DNA of 44,583 nucleotides from an uncultured Erysipelotrichaceae bacterium (GCA_902783435.1 CACZQV010000043.1:1-44583), one strand, 5' to 3'; counted from the stretch's first letter, positions 1 to 8,077 are shown. Notes: generated by a model from the sequence alone, not told the origin. Made by a program: numbers and translations.

Positions 1-1266
1 ACTTTTAGTGGATTTATTGATGCTATTAGAGATAAAAAATGGGTAATGTTTGTAATACTTAGAGATGCTACTGGTAAAGTACAAATGACTATTGAAAAGA
101 GTGAAGAAGCTAATGCTCCATTACTAGAAATTATGTCTAATGCTAAAGTTGAATCTACTATTAAAGTTACTGGTAAATTAGTTTCTAATGAAGCAGTAAA
201 ATTAGGTGGAGTAGAAATTATTCCAAGTAATATTGAAATTACTAGTGTTGCAGAAGATTTACCATTTGATTTTAATAATTTAGATGGTGTTAATATTGAT
301 ACTAGAATGGATTATAAATGGATAGATATGAGAAATCCAAGAAATACTTTAATTAGACAAGTAGAATCTTGTATGACTAAAGCTATGAGAGATTATTTAT
401 ATAGTAATAACTTTACTGAAATTCATACACCTAAATTAATTGGAGCAGCAAGTGAATCTGGAAGTGAAGTATTTAAAGTAGAATATTTTGGTAGTGATGC
501 ATATCTTGCTCAATCAGATCAATTCTATAAACAAATGGCTTTAGCTGGTGGACTTGATAGAGTATTTGAAGTAGGACCAGTATTTAGAGCAGAAAATTCT
601 AATACAAATAGACATGCTACTGAATTTACTGGATTCGATTTAGAATTTGCTTATATTGATTCTTATGAAGATGTTATGAGTTTAGAAGAAGATTTACTTA
701 TAGCTGGTTTAACTGCAGTTAAAGAGCAATATGGAGATAAAATAGAAGAGGTATTTGGTCGTGAAGTAATTATTCCTACTAAGCCATTCCCTAGAATGAA
801 ATTAAAAGATTTATATGAAGAATTACATGAAAGATATGGATTTGATATTCCTAAAGAAGATGTAGGAGATATGAATGCAGAAGCTGAAAAACTTACATAT
901 AAATTAGCTCAAGAAAAATTTAATTCAGAATTTATGTTTATTGTAGATTATGCCGCTACTAAGAGACCTTTCTATCATATGAGAGATGAAAACGGTAAAC
1001 TACAAGGATATGATTTAATTTGGAGAGGTACTGAAATTACTAGTGGAGCACAACGTGAACATAGATATGAAGAATTAGTTAAGAATGCAGCTGAAAAAGG
1101 ATTAGGAAAAGATGTTGAATTCTACCTACAATTCTTTAAATATGGATGTCCTCCACATGGTGGATTTGGTATTGGATTAGATAGAATTACTATGTTACTT
1201 CTAGGACTTTCTAGTATTAAAGAAACTCAATTCTTATTTAGAGGTCCTAATAGATTAAATCCTTAA
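1..1266 (+). CDS. aspS: Aspartyl-tRNA synthetase, archaeal/eukaryal type (5' end outside window)
   Basis: Class II aminoacyl-tRNA synthetase that charges tRNA with aspartate. The frame is open to base 1, so the true start and the first part of the OB-fold anticodon-binding domain lie upstream. Visible in order: the remaining OB fold (FVILRDATGKVQ), motif 2 (VFRAENSNTNRHATEF), the flipping-loop region (GTEITSGAQREH) and motif 3 (GGFGIGLDRITMLLLGL). The motif 2 and motif 3 wording and the short length (about 420 aa in all, no GAD insertion domain) match the archaeal/eukaryal AspRS class rather than the roughly 590-aa bacterial one. Enzymes of this class in bacteria are often non-discriminating and also make Asp-tRNA(Asn) for GatCAB; whether this one does cannot be read here. 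The C-terminus ends FRGPNRLNP, where relatives usually have FPRDxxRLxP. Confidence 0.93.
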   Translation, partial: TFSGFIDAIRDKKWVMFVILRDATGKVQMTIEKSEEANAPLLEIMSNAKVESTIKVTGKLVSNEAVKLGGVEIIPSNIEITSVAEDLPFDFNNLDGVNIDTRMDYKWIDMRNPRNTLIRQVESCMTKAMRDYLYSNNFTEIHTPKLIGAASESGSEVFKVEYFGSDAYLAQSDQFYKQMALAGGLDRVFEVGPVFRAENSNTNRHATEFTGFDLEFAYIDSYEDVMSLEEDLLIAGLTAVKEQYGDKIEEVFGREVIIPTKPFPRMKLKDLYEELHERYGFDIPKEDVGDMNAEAEKLTYKLAQEKFNSEFMFIVDYAATKRPFYHMRDENGKLQGYDLIWRGTEITSGAQREHRYEELVKNAAEKGLGKDVEFYLQFFKYGCPPHGGFGIGLDRITMLLLGLSSIKETQFLFRGPNRLNP

Positions 1267-1285
1267 TGTAAAAATATGTAAATAG

Positions 1286-1320
1286 AAAAAAGACATTATT
1301 ATAAATATTGTCTTTTTTTT
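1286..1320 (+). terminator. Rho-independent terminator of aspS
   Basis: An AAAAAGACA arm (ending at 1295) pairs with TGTCTTTTT (from 1309), followed by a run of T. Its 3' arm carries the -35 box of the next gene. Confidence 0.8.
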
Positions 1321-1336
1321 TATGATTTTTTATAAT
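1308..1336 (+). promoter_or_regulatory. Promoter of surface protein gene 1
   Basis: TTGTCT (1308-1313), a 17-bp spacer, then TATAAT (1331-1336). The -35 box lies in the 3' arm of the aspS terminator. The same arrangement precedes surface protein gene 3 (39764-39792). Confidence 0.7.
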
Positions 1337-1355
1337 TAAAATAGAGGTGTCGTAT

Positions 1356-4300
1356 ATGAGAAAAAGAAGAAAAAAGAAAAGTAATTTATTCTTACTTCTA
1401 TTATTAGTAATATGTGTAAGTATAGGTTATGCGTTAGTATCCACAACACTTAATATTACCGGTATAGCAGGTATTAATAAAAATACTTGGGATATACATT
1501 GGGATAGTGAAAGTGTAGTAGTATCTAATGGTAGTGTTAGTGCTACTAAACCAATTGTTTCTGGTACTAATGATGATACTGTTACATTTAGTGCTGATTT
1601 GGAATTACCAGGAGATTTTTTTGAATTTACAGTAGATGCGGTAAATGAAGGTACTGTAGATGGTGAAATAACAATAAAATCTAAGGGTATATATAATGTA
1701 AATGATGAAGAGTTGACTGGTGATAATCTACCAAGTTATATTAATTATACAGTTACTTATGCAGATAATGGTCTTGAACCATCTATTGGAGATATATTAG
1801 AAAAAAGAATAGATGAAAATACTCCTACTGCTAGAACTTATAAAGTAAGAGTAGAAATTGATCCGGATACTGAAGTATTACCTAGTAGTGATACTACGTA
1901 TAAATTTAAATATACAGTTACTTATGAACAACATAAGGAATCTACTCCTACTGGACCTTATACAGTTAATTTTAATCCAAATGGAGGTACAGTAGATACT
2001 ACATCAAAAGAGGTAGAAGCAAATGAAAAAATTGGTGAATTACCTGTTGCTGAAAAAGAAAATCAAGGATTTAGAGGTTGGTATACTGAAATTGATGGTG
2101 GAGAGAGACTTGGTAATAAATATATTGTTAATAAGAATCAAACAGTATATGCACATTGGAATGATATTCAAGCAAAATTTGATATAGGTAAAAATGTTAA
2201 TGCTAAGTTTAAAGGATTAGCTGGAGATGACGTTAGTGGTGATTACCCATGGGGTGTTTATGATACCAATATAACAGCAGTTAAACGTGCTTCTAGTGCA
2301 CCAGAGACAGGTACAATAACAGAAATAGTATCTGCTCCTGATAGTCCATCTGAAATCTATGCATGGTTTGATAATGGAACAATCTATTGGTGGAGTGAAG
2401 CAGGATCAGAATTCTTAAATGAAGATGCTTCAAATATGTTTAATAACATGAGTGCTCTAGTTGAATTTGAACCAACATTTGATACTTCTTTAACTACTAA
2501 CATGAGTTATATGCTATCATATTGTGGTTTTGAAACTGTAAATGTAAGTACATTTAATACAAGTAATGTTACTAATATGAGTTATATGTTCTATGGTAAT
2601 AGTAATTTAGTATCATTAGATTTAAGTCATTTTGATACTAGAAAAGTATCTAATATGAATTCTTTAGTTGGCTATAATAATAAGTTAGAAACACTAAATT
2701 TAGGTGGATTTAATTTTAGTAGTTATAATCCAGATCAATTAATGACTCAATTATGTGGTTATGGTGATATTAAAATAAAAACATTAATAATGGATGAAGC
2801 TGTATTTAATACTAATATGTATGGTACATTCTATGATCTTAAGAATTTAGAAAATATTTCATTAAAGAATGTTGATACAAGTCGTGCTACTACAATGTAT
2901 AAATTATTCTATAACTGTAGTAAATTAAAATCAGTAGACTTATCAGATTTTGATACAGAAAATGTTACTAATATGAGTCAAATGTTCTATTATTGTCAAG
3001 CTTTAGAGGATATTGATTTTGGTCATATTAATACGGGGACTGTTCATGAAATGAATCAAATGTTTTACTATTGTAGTAGTTTAACTTCATTAGATTTAAG
3101 TATGTTTGATACTAGTGAAACTTATCAAATGAATTATATGTTCACAAGTTGTAGTAATCTTGAATACTTAAATTTAAGTAATTGGGATTTTAGAAATAAT
3201 CATGCTTCTAATTTAATGGATACATTATTAGGATCTAATCAAGGAATTAAAACATTAATATTAGATAATACTAAGTATGGTGTATCAATGGATTCAGCAT
3301 TCTATAGTATGGATAATGTAGAAGAAATTAGTCTTAAGAATGTAGATACTTCTCATGTAGTAAATATGCGTCAATTATTTGGATATAATAGTAAATTAAA
3401 AGAATTGGATTTAGGTAGTTTTGATACTAGTAATGTTACTAATATGAGTTATATGTTTGCGGGATGTAGTTCTTTAACTACTATTTCTGTAAGTGATAAT
3501 TTTGTAGTAGATCAAGTTACTACTGATGAAAATATGTTTGATGATAATTATGTACTTGAAGGTGGTCAAGGTACTCCATATACTTCAGCACATAAGTTAA
3601 AGGATTATGCACATTATGATCATGGTGATAGTGATCCTGGTTATTTCGATAGAAGAGAAGGAACTACTTATACAGTTACATTAGATGCTAATGGTGGTGC
3701 TGTATCTCCTGCAAGTATATCTGTTAGAAAAGGTAGAAAAGTTGGTGAACTTCCAACTCCTACTTGGAAAAATCATATATTCTTAGGATGGCAATTAGTA
3801 ACTCCTGAAGTAACTCCAGTAGATTCTAATTATAGAGTTAATAGTAATGTTACTTTTGTAGCTACTTGGAGAGAAGCTGAGATATATACAATTACATTTG
3901 ATGCAAATGGAGGAGTAATTGATCCTAGTGATGTTACTAGACAAGTAGTTGAAGGTGAAGAAATAGGAACTCTACCAGTAGTAACAAGAGAAAATTGGTA
4001 TTTGGATTATTGGTATGTAGGTATAACAGATAGGACAGTAGTAAATGCTACATATAAACCAACAGGTAATATAACAGTTTATGCGTATTGGAGAGTTGAT
4101 GTTGATAAGATGCCTTATGAAGATCAACAAGAAGTATTAGAAAATGATACAGCATGTATAGACTTTAAACTTGGTGATACAAGGGGAACTGGTGCTAATA
4201 AAGTTAGAGTAGCTAATTGTTCTAAACCATTAGGTTGTAGTTTAGAAAAATATTCACAAACAGCTTGTGGTTTAGTTTATGAATATGTAGATGTTGTTAG

Positions 4301-4829
4301 CTTTACTTCAATTAATTCGTCTGATACTATCGTAGGTGGATATAAAGATAGTAATATAAGAAGTGTAATACAATCATTAGCTCCTGCTGAAGCAATACCA
4401 GTAAAAGTTGTATCTGGATATGATAGATATAATACTCAAAATATTATTACTTACGATAAAGCATATTTATTATCAGGAGTTGAAGTGTTTGGTGGTAATG
4501 CTGGTTATAATACAGGTGAACAATATCCACATGATACTACTGAAATGTATACTAGACAATTAGATATATATGCAACTCCAGCTTATAGAGATGGTGGAAA
4601 GATTGCTGCTAAACGTTATTATGGAACATTCCCACCTGATTTAAATCCTGGTCATTTCCCAGATCATATAGTACCATGGGCACTTCGTAATGTTGACTAT
4701 TACAACTCTAATGTCAATGGAATAGGAAAAGGTACATTTGGAAGTGTAACTGCAGGAAGCATACCAGAATATAGAGATTGGAGTGCTACTACATCAATTG
4801 GTGTATCCCCAGCATTTAGAATTGGTTAA
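1356..4829 (+). CDS. Giant BspA-like leucine-rich-repeat surface protein 1
   Basis: Large surface protein of 1157 aa, start chosen at ATG 1356 after GAGGTG; the in-frame GTG at 1347 overlaps that ribosome site. Order of parts: a Lys/Arg-rich N-terminus and one membrane segment (about residues 9-30) ending SIGYALVSTTLNITG; a beta-rich domain to about 195 containing ELPGDFFEFTVDAVNEGT, which resembles TasA/camelysin domains; one InlB/Flg_new-type repeat (about 202-267, FNPNGG...YAHW); BspA/DUF285 repeats (about 336-708, units like FDTSNVTNMSYMF); two more InlB-type repeats (about 772-913); and a DUF6273-like end (about 935-1157, ending SPAFRIG). Within the repeat block a longer, about 75-residue unit (LNLSNWDF...TLILDN...ISLKNVDTS) occurs twice. 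No LPxTG signal is present, so anchoring is probably through the N-terminal segment. A role in adhesion is inferred from the family. It has its own promoter and terminator and two paralogs in this window. Confidence 0.85.
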   Translation: MRKRRKKKSNLFLLLLLVICVSIGYALVSTTLNITGIAGINKNTWDIHWDSESVVVSNGSVSATKPIVSGTNDDTVTFSADLELPGDFFEFTVDAVNEGTVDGEITIKSKGIYNVNDEELTGDNLPSYINYTVTYADNGLEPSIGDILEKRIDENTPTARTYKVRVEIDPDTEVLPSSDTTYKFKYTVTYEQHKESTPTGPYTVNFNPNGGTVDTTSKEVEANEKIGELPVAEKENQGFRGWYTEIDGGERLGNKYIVNKNQTVYAHWNDIQAKFDIGKNVNAKFKGLAGDDVSGDYPWGVYDTNITAVKRASSAPETGTITEIVSAPDSPSEIYAWFDNGTIYWWSEAGSEFLNEDASNMFNNMSALVEFEPTFDTSLTTNMSYMLSYCGFETVNVSTFNTSNVTNMSYMFYGNSNLVSLDLSHFDTRKVSNMNSLVGYNNKLETLNLGGFNFSSYNPDQLMTQLCGYGDIKIKTLIMDEAVFNTNMYGTFYDLKNLENISLKNVDTSRATTMYKLFYNCSKLKSVDLSDFDTENVTNMSQMFYYCQALEDIDFGHINTGTVHEMNQMFYYCSSLTSLDLSMFDTSETYQMNYMFTSCSNLEYLNLSNWDFRNNHASNLMDTLLGSNQGIKTLILDNTKYGVSMDSAFYSMDNVEEISLKNVDTSHVVNMRQLFGYNSKLKELDLGSFDTSNVTNMSYMFAGCSSLTTISVSDNFVVDQVTTDENMFDDNYVLEGGQGTPYTSAHKLKDYAHYDHGDSDPGYFDRREGTTYTVTLDANGGAVSPASISVRKGRKVGELPTPTWKNHIFLGWQLVTPEVTPVDSNYRVNSNVTFVATWREAEIYTITFDANGGVIDPSDVTRQVVEGEEIGTLPVVTRENWYLDYWYVGITDRTVVNATYKPTGNITVYAYWRVDVDKMPYEDQQEVLENDTACIDFKLGDTRGTGANKVRVANCSKPLGCSLEKYSQTACGLVYEYVDVVSFTSINSSDTIVGGYKDSNIRSVIQSLAPAEAIPVKVVSGYDRYNTQNIITYDKAYLLSGVEVFGGNAGYNTGEQYPHDTTEMYTRQLDIYATPAYRDGGKIAAKRYYGTFPPDLNPGHFPDHIVPWALRNVDYYNSNVNGIGKGTFGSVTAGSIPEYRDWSATTSIGVSPAFRIG

Positions 4830-4856
4830 AAAAGAAGTAGAAATACTTCTTTTTCT
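4830..4856 (+). terminator. Terminator of surface protein gene 1
   Basis: AAAAGAAGTA (4830-4839) pairs with TACTTCTTTT (4844-4853), followed by T-rich sequence. Nearly the same hairpin follows surface protein gene 3 at 43811. Confidence 0.85.
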
Positions 4857-4857
4857 T

Positions 4858-4866
4858 TGATATAAT
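4858..4866 (+). promoter_or_regulatory. Extended -10 promoter for the 193-aa membrane protein
   Basis: TGATATAAT (TGn plus TATAAT) directly after the terminator, 24 bp before the start codon. No clear -35 box is present, as is usual for extended -10 promoters. Confidence 0.6.
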
Positions 4867-4889
4867 ACTAATAGAATAGGGTGATATGT

Positions 4890-5471
4890 ATGGCTGGTAA
4901 AAAGAAACTTAAGCAAGCAAATATTAATCGTAATACATCTATCGAAGTTTCTCATACAATTAAAAAAATTAAAGAGAATGAACGTAAATATACTATTATT
5001 TTAGTTATATTCTTTATGATTATTATTGGAATAGTAGGTTATAATGTATTAACTATTGATAATGATGAATTATATAGTAATATAAAGACAGCTTCTGCTA
5101 ATAGTCCTTATTTATCTTTATCATCTACTAATATTACTTTAACTAATAAGAATATTATGAGTGAAAAAAATGGTTTAAAATCTAAGAAATATGCTATTAG
5201 TATTATTAATAATACTGATAAAGTAAAACAATATAAAATATATTTCGTATCAGATGACAAAGATATTTGTACATGTGGTAATAAAATATTTAATAAAAAA
5301 AGTATTCGTTATTCTATTGATGGAGATGTATTAAGTTTAGATGATGATTTATTTATAGAGGGAATATTAAGAAAAAATGAAAAAAAAGATATAGTATTTA
5401 GTATGTGGATAAGTGATGAATTTAAATCTAATGAAGAATTACATTTTCATGGACATTTTATAATAAAATAA
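4890..5471 (+). CDS. Membrane-anchored protein with extracellular beta domain, unknown function
   Basis: 193 aa from ATG 4890 (GGGTGAT upstream); a GTG at 4881 in frame lies inside the ribosome site. A basic, Lys-rich N-terminus of about 33 residues, one membrane helix (about 34-54, IILVIFFMIIIGIVGYNVL), then an outside domain rich in predicted beta strands. The stretch IINNTDKVKQYKIYFVSDD, then SIDGDVL, then a positive-charged turn and KKDIVFSMWISDEF resembles the strand pattern of TasA/camelysin-like domains. Two Cys (CTC) could form a disulphide or bind metal. It lies 60 bp after surface protein gene 1 with its own promoter. The link to the surface proteins is inferred from position and domain likeness only. 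Confidence 0.75.
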   Translation: MAGKKKLKQANINRNTSIEVSHTIKKIKENERKYTIILVIFFMIIIGIVGYNVLTIDNDELYSNIKTASANSPYLSLSSTNITLTNKNIMSEKNGLKSKKYAISIINNTDKVKQYKIYFVSDDKDICTCGNKIFNKKSIRYSIDGDVLSLDDDLFIEGILRKNEKKDIVFSMWISDEFKSNEELHFHGHFIIK

Positions 5472-5495
5472 AAAGTCATTATTATGACTTTTTTA
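5470..5495. terminator. Bidirectional terminator between convergent genes
   Basis: AAAAAGTCAT (5470-5479) pairs with ATGACTTTTT (from 5484), with A-run and T-run on either side, so it can serve both strands. It overlaps the stop of the hydrolase gene. Confidence 0.8.
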
Positions 5496-6231
5496 TTTGT
5501 TTTATTATTTCTTTTTCATTATTTAAATAAGAAAAATGATTAGAATTTTTAAATATAATTAAATTAGAATTTTTGATTATTTTATTTAGATAGTAGGCAT
5601 CTTTTATAGGGGTATCTTTATCTTTATCTCCCCATATTATAATTGTTTTTATATTTATATTTTTATAGTATTTAGATAAATTTTCATTAATTATATTTTT
5701 AAATGTATTTTTCATAATTATTGGTACATTTAAATAATCATTTGATGAGAATTTATTTATTATTTTTTTATAATATTTATATTGTTTGTTTTTAGGTAGT
5801 ATTTTTATTAGTAGTTTTAATAGTTTGTATATTTTTTGTTTTAATAATACTTTTATATTTAATCTTTTTATACCTGCGACATCTATTAATATTAGTTTTT
5901 TAATTTTAATTTTATATTTACCTAATAGTATAGAAGATATTCTTCCTCCAAAGGAATGAGCTATAATAATTGGGTTTATTATACTATTATCTTTAATGAA
6001 ATTATTAATTAGATTTGTATAATCATATATGGTTAATTCTTTATTAGGAATGGGACTATTTCCAAATGATGGATAATCTATTATATATATTGTGTATTCT
6101 TTTTTTAATTCATTTATTAAGTTATTAAATGTATTTCTAGTATTACCCCATCCTGGAAGTATTAATATAGTTTTAGGATTATTTCCATACTTTTTATAAA
6201 ATATTGTGATTGAGTTATTTTTATAATACAT
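5482..6231 (-). CDS. Alpha/beta hydrolase
   Basis: 249-aa alpha/beta-hydrolase-fold protein, probably cytosolic, substrate unknown. Oxyanion region LPGWGNT (about 25-31), nucleophile elbow AHSFGG (Ser about 94), acid in WGDKDKDTP (about 200-208) and catalytic His in NSNHFSYL (about 231) give a complete Ser-Asp-His triad. The region between about 115 and 180 is very Lys-rich and forms the cap. It is a single-gene unit between a shared terminator and its own promoter; the start is supported by TTAGGTGAT 4 nt upstream. Family members include esterases, lipases and carboxylesterase-like enzymes; nothing here narrows it further. Confidence 0.85.
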   Translation of the reverse strand: MYYKNNSITIFYKKYGNNPKTILILPGWGNTRNTFNNLINELKKEYTIYIIDYPSFGNSPIPNKELTIYDYTNLINNFIKDNSIINPIIIAHSFGGRISSILLGKYKIKIKKLILIDVAGIKRLNIKVLLKQKIYKLLKLLIKILPKNKQYKYYKKIINKFSSNDYLNVPIIMKNTFKNIINENLSKYYKNINIKTIIIWGDKDKDTPIKDAYYLNKIIKNSNLIIFKNSNHFSYLNNEKEIIKQIKKS

Positions 6232-6246
6232 AAAATCACCTAAAAT

Positions 6247-6275
6247 AGTATATGAAATATGGGAAATATTGTGAA
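6247..6275 (-). promoter_or_regulatory. Promoter of the alpha/beta hydrolase gene
   Basis: On the minus strand: TTCACA (6270-6275), 17 bp, TATACT (6247-6252), then TTAGGTGAT before the ATG. Divergent from the structured-RNA promoter. Confidence 0.6.
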
Positions 6276-6280
6276 AAATC

Positions 6281-6309
6281 TTGCTTTTTTTGGTTATTTT
6301 TAGTATAAT
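6281..6309 (+). promoter_or_regulatory. Strong promoter of the structured RNA
   Basis: TTGCTT (6281-6286), a 17-bp spacer and perfect TATAAT (6304-6309). The predicted RNA start is about 6316, exactly where the closing stem of the RNA begins. Confidence 0.75.
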
Positions 6310-6315
6310 TTAATT

Positions 6316-6498
6316 AGTCAGAGAGATGTATGCGGAGGACATATAAAACCGACAAATTAACGATACGGGAGTTCGGATCAGCTACTGGTGTTGAATGCCC
6401 GCTTGTTTGTGGGAATCCTAAAGGTAGCGTATGAACACCCACCTGATCATGGGATTAGGTTTTATCGTTCGCTTCCGGTGCACTCGTCTGACTTTTTT
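6316..6498 (+). ncRNA. ssrS: Probable 6S RNA
   Basis: A stretch with GC content well above its surroundings, without a convincing gene, about 180 nt long. It folds into one long hairpin. The closing helix is AGTCAGA (6316-6322) with TCTGACT (6487-6493), then GTATGC and GGAGG (6328-6338) with CTTCC...GTGCAC (6472-6483), then ATAAAACC (6343-6350) with GGTTTTAT (6458-6465). A large asymmetric central bubble follows, then GATCAG/CTGATC (6376-6381, 6443-6448), GGTGTT/AACACC (6387-6392, 6434-6439) and a CCCGC/GTGGG end hairpin. A closed stem, a central bubble and a terminal stem of this length match 6S RNA, which mimics an open promoter and binds sigma-A RNA polymerase. In Bacillus subtilis bsrA lies beside aspS and yrvM (tcdA); both genes are in this neighbourhood. 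The U-run after the closing stem would end transcription. Identification is from fold and synteny, not a covariance search. Confidence 0.7.
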
Positions 6499-6499
6499 G

Positions 6500-6528
6500 T
6501 TGCATTTTTTTTTTGTTTATGTTAGAAT
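6500..6528 (+). promoter_or_regulatory. Promoter of the 270-aa unknown gene
   Basis: TTGCAT (6500-6505), a 17-bp spacer, TAGAAT (6523-6528) with a TGn extension just before it. It starts in the U-run that follows the structured RNA. Confidence 0.65.
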
Positions 6529-6580
6529 AACGAATACGAAAAGGAAGACAAATAAATATTCATTGGGGGAGATGAGATAC

Positions 6581-7393
6581 ATGTTAATATTACCAATTGT
6601 TAACAAGAATCGTGTCATGAATGTTGAAATTAGATTAAAAAATGCATCTAAAGTGAGAAGTAGAATATATTCTGAAGATGTATCTGAAAGTGATATTATA
6701 GTAAATAGAGAAAAATTTTCTGATTCATTATTTAAAGAATCAAAAGATGAAGCGGCACCTACAGAATTTATTAGAAGTAGATCAATTCTTCATCCTAGAA
6801 ATTTTTTAGTAACAACAAAACAAGAAAACGATTCTAATTTATTCGATGTATATGAAGTAGCTCAACCTCCTAGAAAAGTGAATGATAGTTTAGATAAATT
6901 ATATGGAAAAGCAATCACTGATTTAAGAAAAGAAATACCAGGAGTAAAAAGTAGAGGAAGATATATATCATTTGAAAAATTAGGTTTAGATAAACATTTA
7001 ACAGAAGATAAAATAGCTTCTTTACAAAGAATAGTTAAAGATGAGAGAGATTCTTCTAGATGGCCTAAACTATTTCAAGAAGCTGGTATTGCTGATTTAG
7101 GAGATACAGTAGATTTTATAAATACATTTGAATGTACTTTATTATCTGATACATCTATAGCTGAAGATAGTTTAAAAGATACTATAAAACAATTAGAAGT
7201 TATTAATACTAAAGATTATAGAAATTTAAAAAACTATTATAAAATGGCAAAGACAAATACAGATATATATACAAAGATATCTTATATAAATAATATTATT
7301 AATGAAAAACCATTAACTTTAATTCATGCAAAACAAGAAGGACGTCAATATATTAAAAAGGACGGAAGAGTTGACTACAACAAAGCAGCATAA
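6581..7393 (+). CDS. Hypothetical protein between 6S RNA and tcdA
   Basis: 270 aa, not recognised. I chose ATG 6581 because GGGGGAG (6565-6571) sits about 9 nt before it; ATG 6572 would be directly on the ribosome site, and the frame further upstream runs through the structured RNA and is not coding. The protein is soluble, charged and mixed alpha/beta, with no membrane segment or signal peptide: LPIVNKNRVMNVEIRLKN at the N-terminus, a helical middle (about 95-185) and a helical C-terminus ending in a basic tail. Its last 23 bases overlap the chosen tcdA start, so the two are probably translationally coupled. Confidence 0.75.
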   Translation: MLILPIVNKNRVMNVEIRLKNASKVRSRIYSEDVSESDIIVNREKFSDSLFKESKDEAAPTEFIRSRSILHPRNFLVTTKQENDSNLFDVYEVAQPPRKVNDSLDKLYGKAITDLRKEIPGVKSRGRYISFEKLGLDKHLTEDKIASLQRIVKDERDSSRWPKLFQEAGIADLGDTVDFINTFECTLLSDTSIAEDSLKDTIKQLEVINTKDYRNLKNYYKMAKTNTDIYTKISYINNIINEKPLTLIHAKQEGRQYIKKDGRVDYNKAA

Positions 7394-8072
7394 GTTTTCT
7401 AGATTTGAAAAAATAGTAGGATCTGATAACTTAGATTTACTACAAAATAAAAGTGTACTTATATTAGGAATAGGTGGTGTAGGAGGTTATGTAGCTGAAG
7501 CACTTGCGAGAAGTAATGTAGGTACACTTATTTTAGTGGATTTTGATATAGTAGATGAAACTAATATAAATAGACAAATAATTGCATTAAAGTCTACTAT
7601 TGGTATGAAGAAAGTTGACGTTTTAGAAAGTAGAATTAAAGATATTAATGAAGATTGTAATGTTATTAAAATAGATAAATTTATTGATGATAAAAATTTA
7701 GTAGATTTATTTGAATATGATATAGATTATTTTGTAGATGCTTGTGATACTATGACTACTAAAAAGAAAGTTATAGATGAGTGTTTAAAGAGAAAAATAA
7801 AGTTTATAACTAGTATGGGAACTGGTAATAAATTAGATCCATCAAAACTAGTTATTACTGATATTAGAAAGACTGTTAATGATCCGTTAGCTAGAATACT
7901 TAGAAAGTATATTAAGGATAATAAAATTAATTCTAAGATAGATGTTTTATCATCTACAGAATTACCAGTAAAGACAGGCGATAGAACACCTGGTTCTACT
8001 TCTTTTGTGCCTTCTAGCGCAGGACTTTTAATAGCTAGTTATATAATAAGAAAATTTATAAATAGGGGATAA
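7371..8072 (+). CDS. tcdA: tRNA threonylcarbamoyladenosine dehydratase
   Basis: E1-like (ThiF/MoeB-fold) enzyme that uses ATP to cyclise t6A to ct6A at position 37 of tRNAs reading ANN codons. Nucleotide-binding loop GIGGVGGYVAEALARS, the adenylation-site region DETNINRQ, the DACDTMTTK stretch and the C-terminal GSTSFVPSSAGLLIAS are characteristic of TcdA/YrvM (about 230-270 aa; here 233). The family normally begins with a short FSR segment just before the first strand, which puts the start at TTG 7371 (AAAAAGGACGG upstream) rather than ATG 7326, which has no ribosome site. It overlaps the preceding gene by 23 bp and is followed 5 bp later by another gene. The aspS/6S RNA/tcdA neighbourhood recalls Bacillus. 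Confidence 0.9.
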   Translation: MTTTKQHKFSRFEKIVGSDNLDLLQNKSVLILGIGGVGGYVAEALARSNVGTLILVDFDIVDETNINRQIIALKSTIGMKKVDVLESRIKDINEDCNVIKIDKFIDDKNLVDLFEYDIDYFVDACDTMTTKKKVIDECLKRKIKFITSMGTGNKLDPSKLVITDIRKTVNDPLARILRKYIKDNKINSKIDVLSSTELPVKTGDRTPGSTSFVPSSAGLLIASYIIRKFINRG

Positions 8073-8077
8073 GGAAA

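Noticed and set aside
6316..6498. Alternative reading of the structured RNA as SRP RNA, T-box or riboswitch.
   Set aside because: No SRP GGAAGCAG-type loop and no T-box UGGNACC motif; own promoter and closed rod shape fit 6S RNA better.
6431..6580. N-terminal extension of the unknown gene through the structured RNA.
   Set aside because: It crosses the 6S RNA candidate, its U-run and the promoter at 6500-6528, and the residues are not protein-like.
7326..7370. ATG start for tcdA at 7326.
   Set aside because: No ribosome site and 15 residues longer than the family needs; TTG 7371 fits better.
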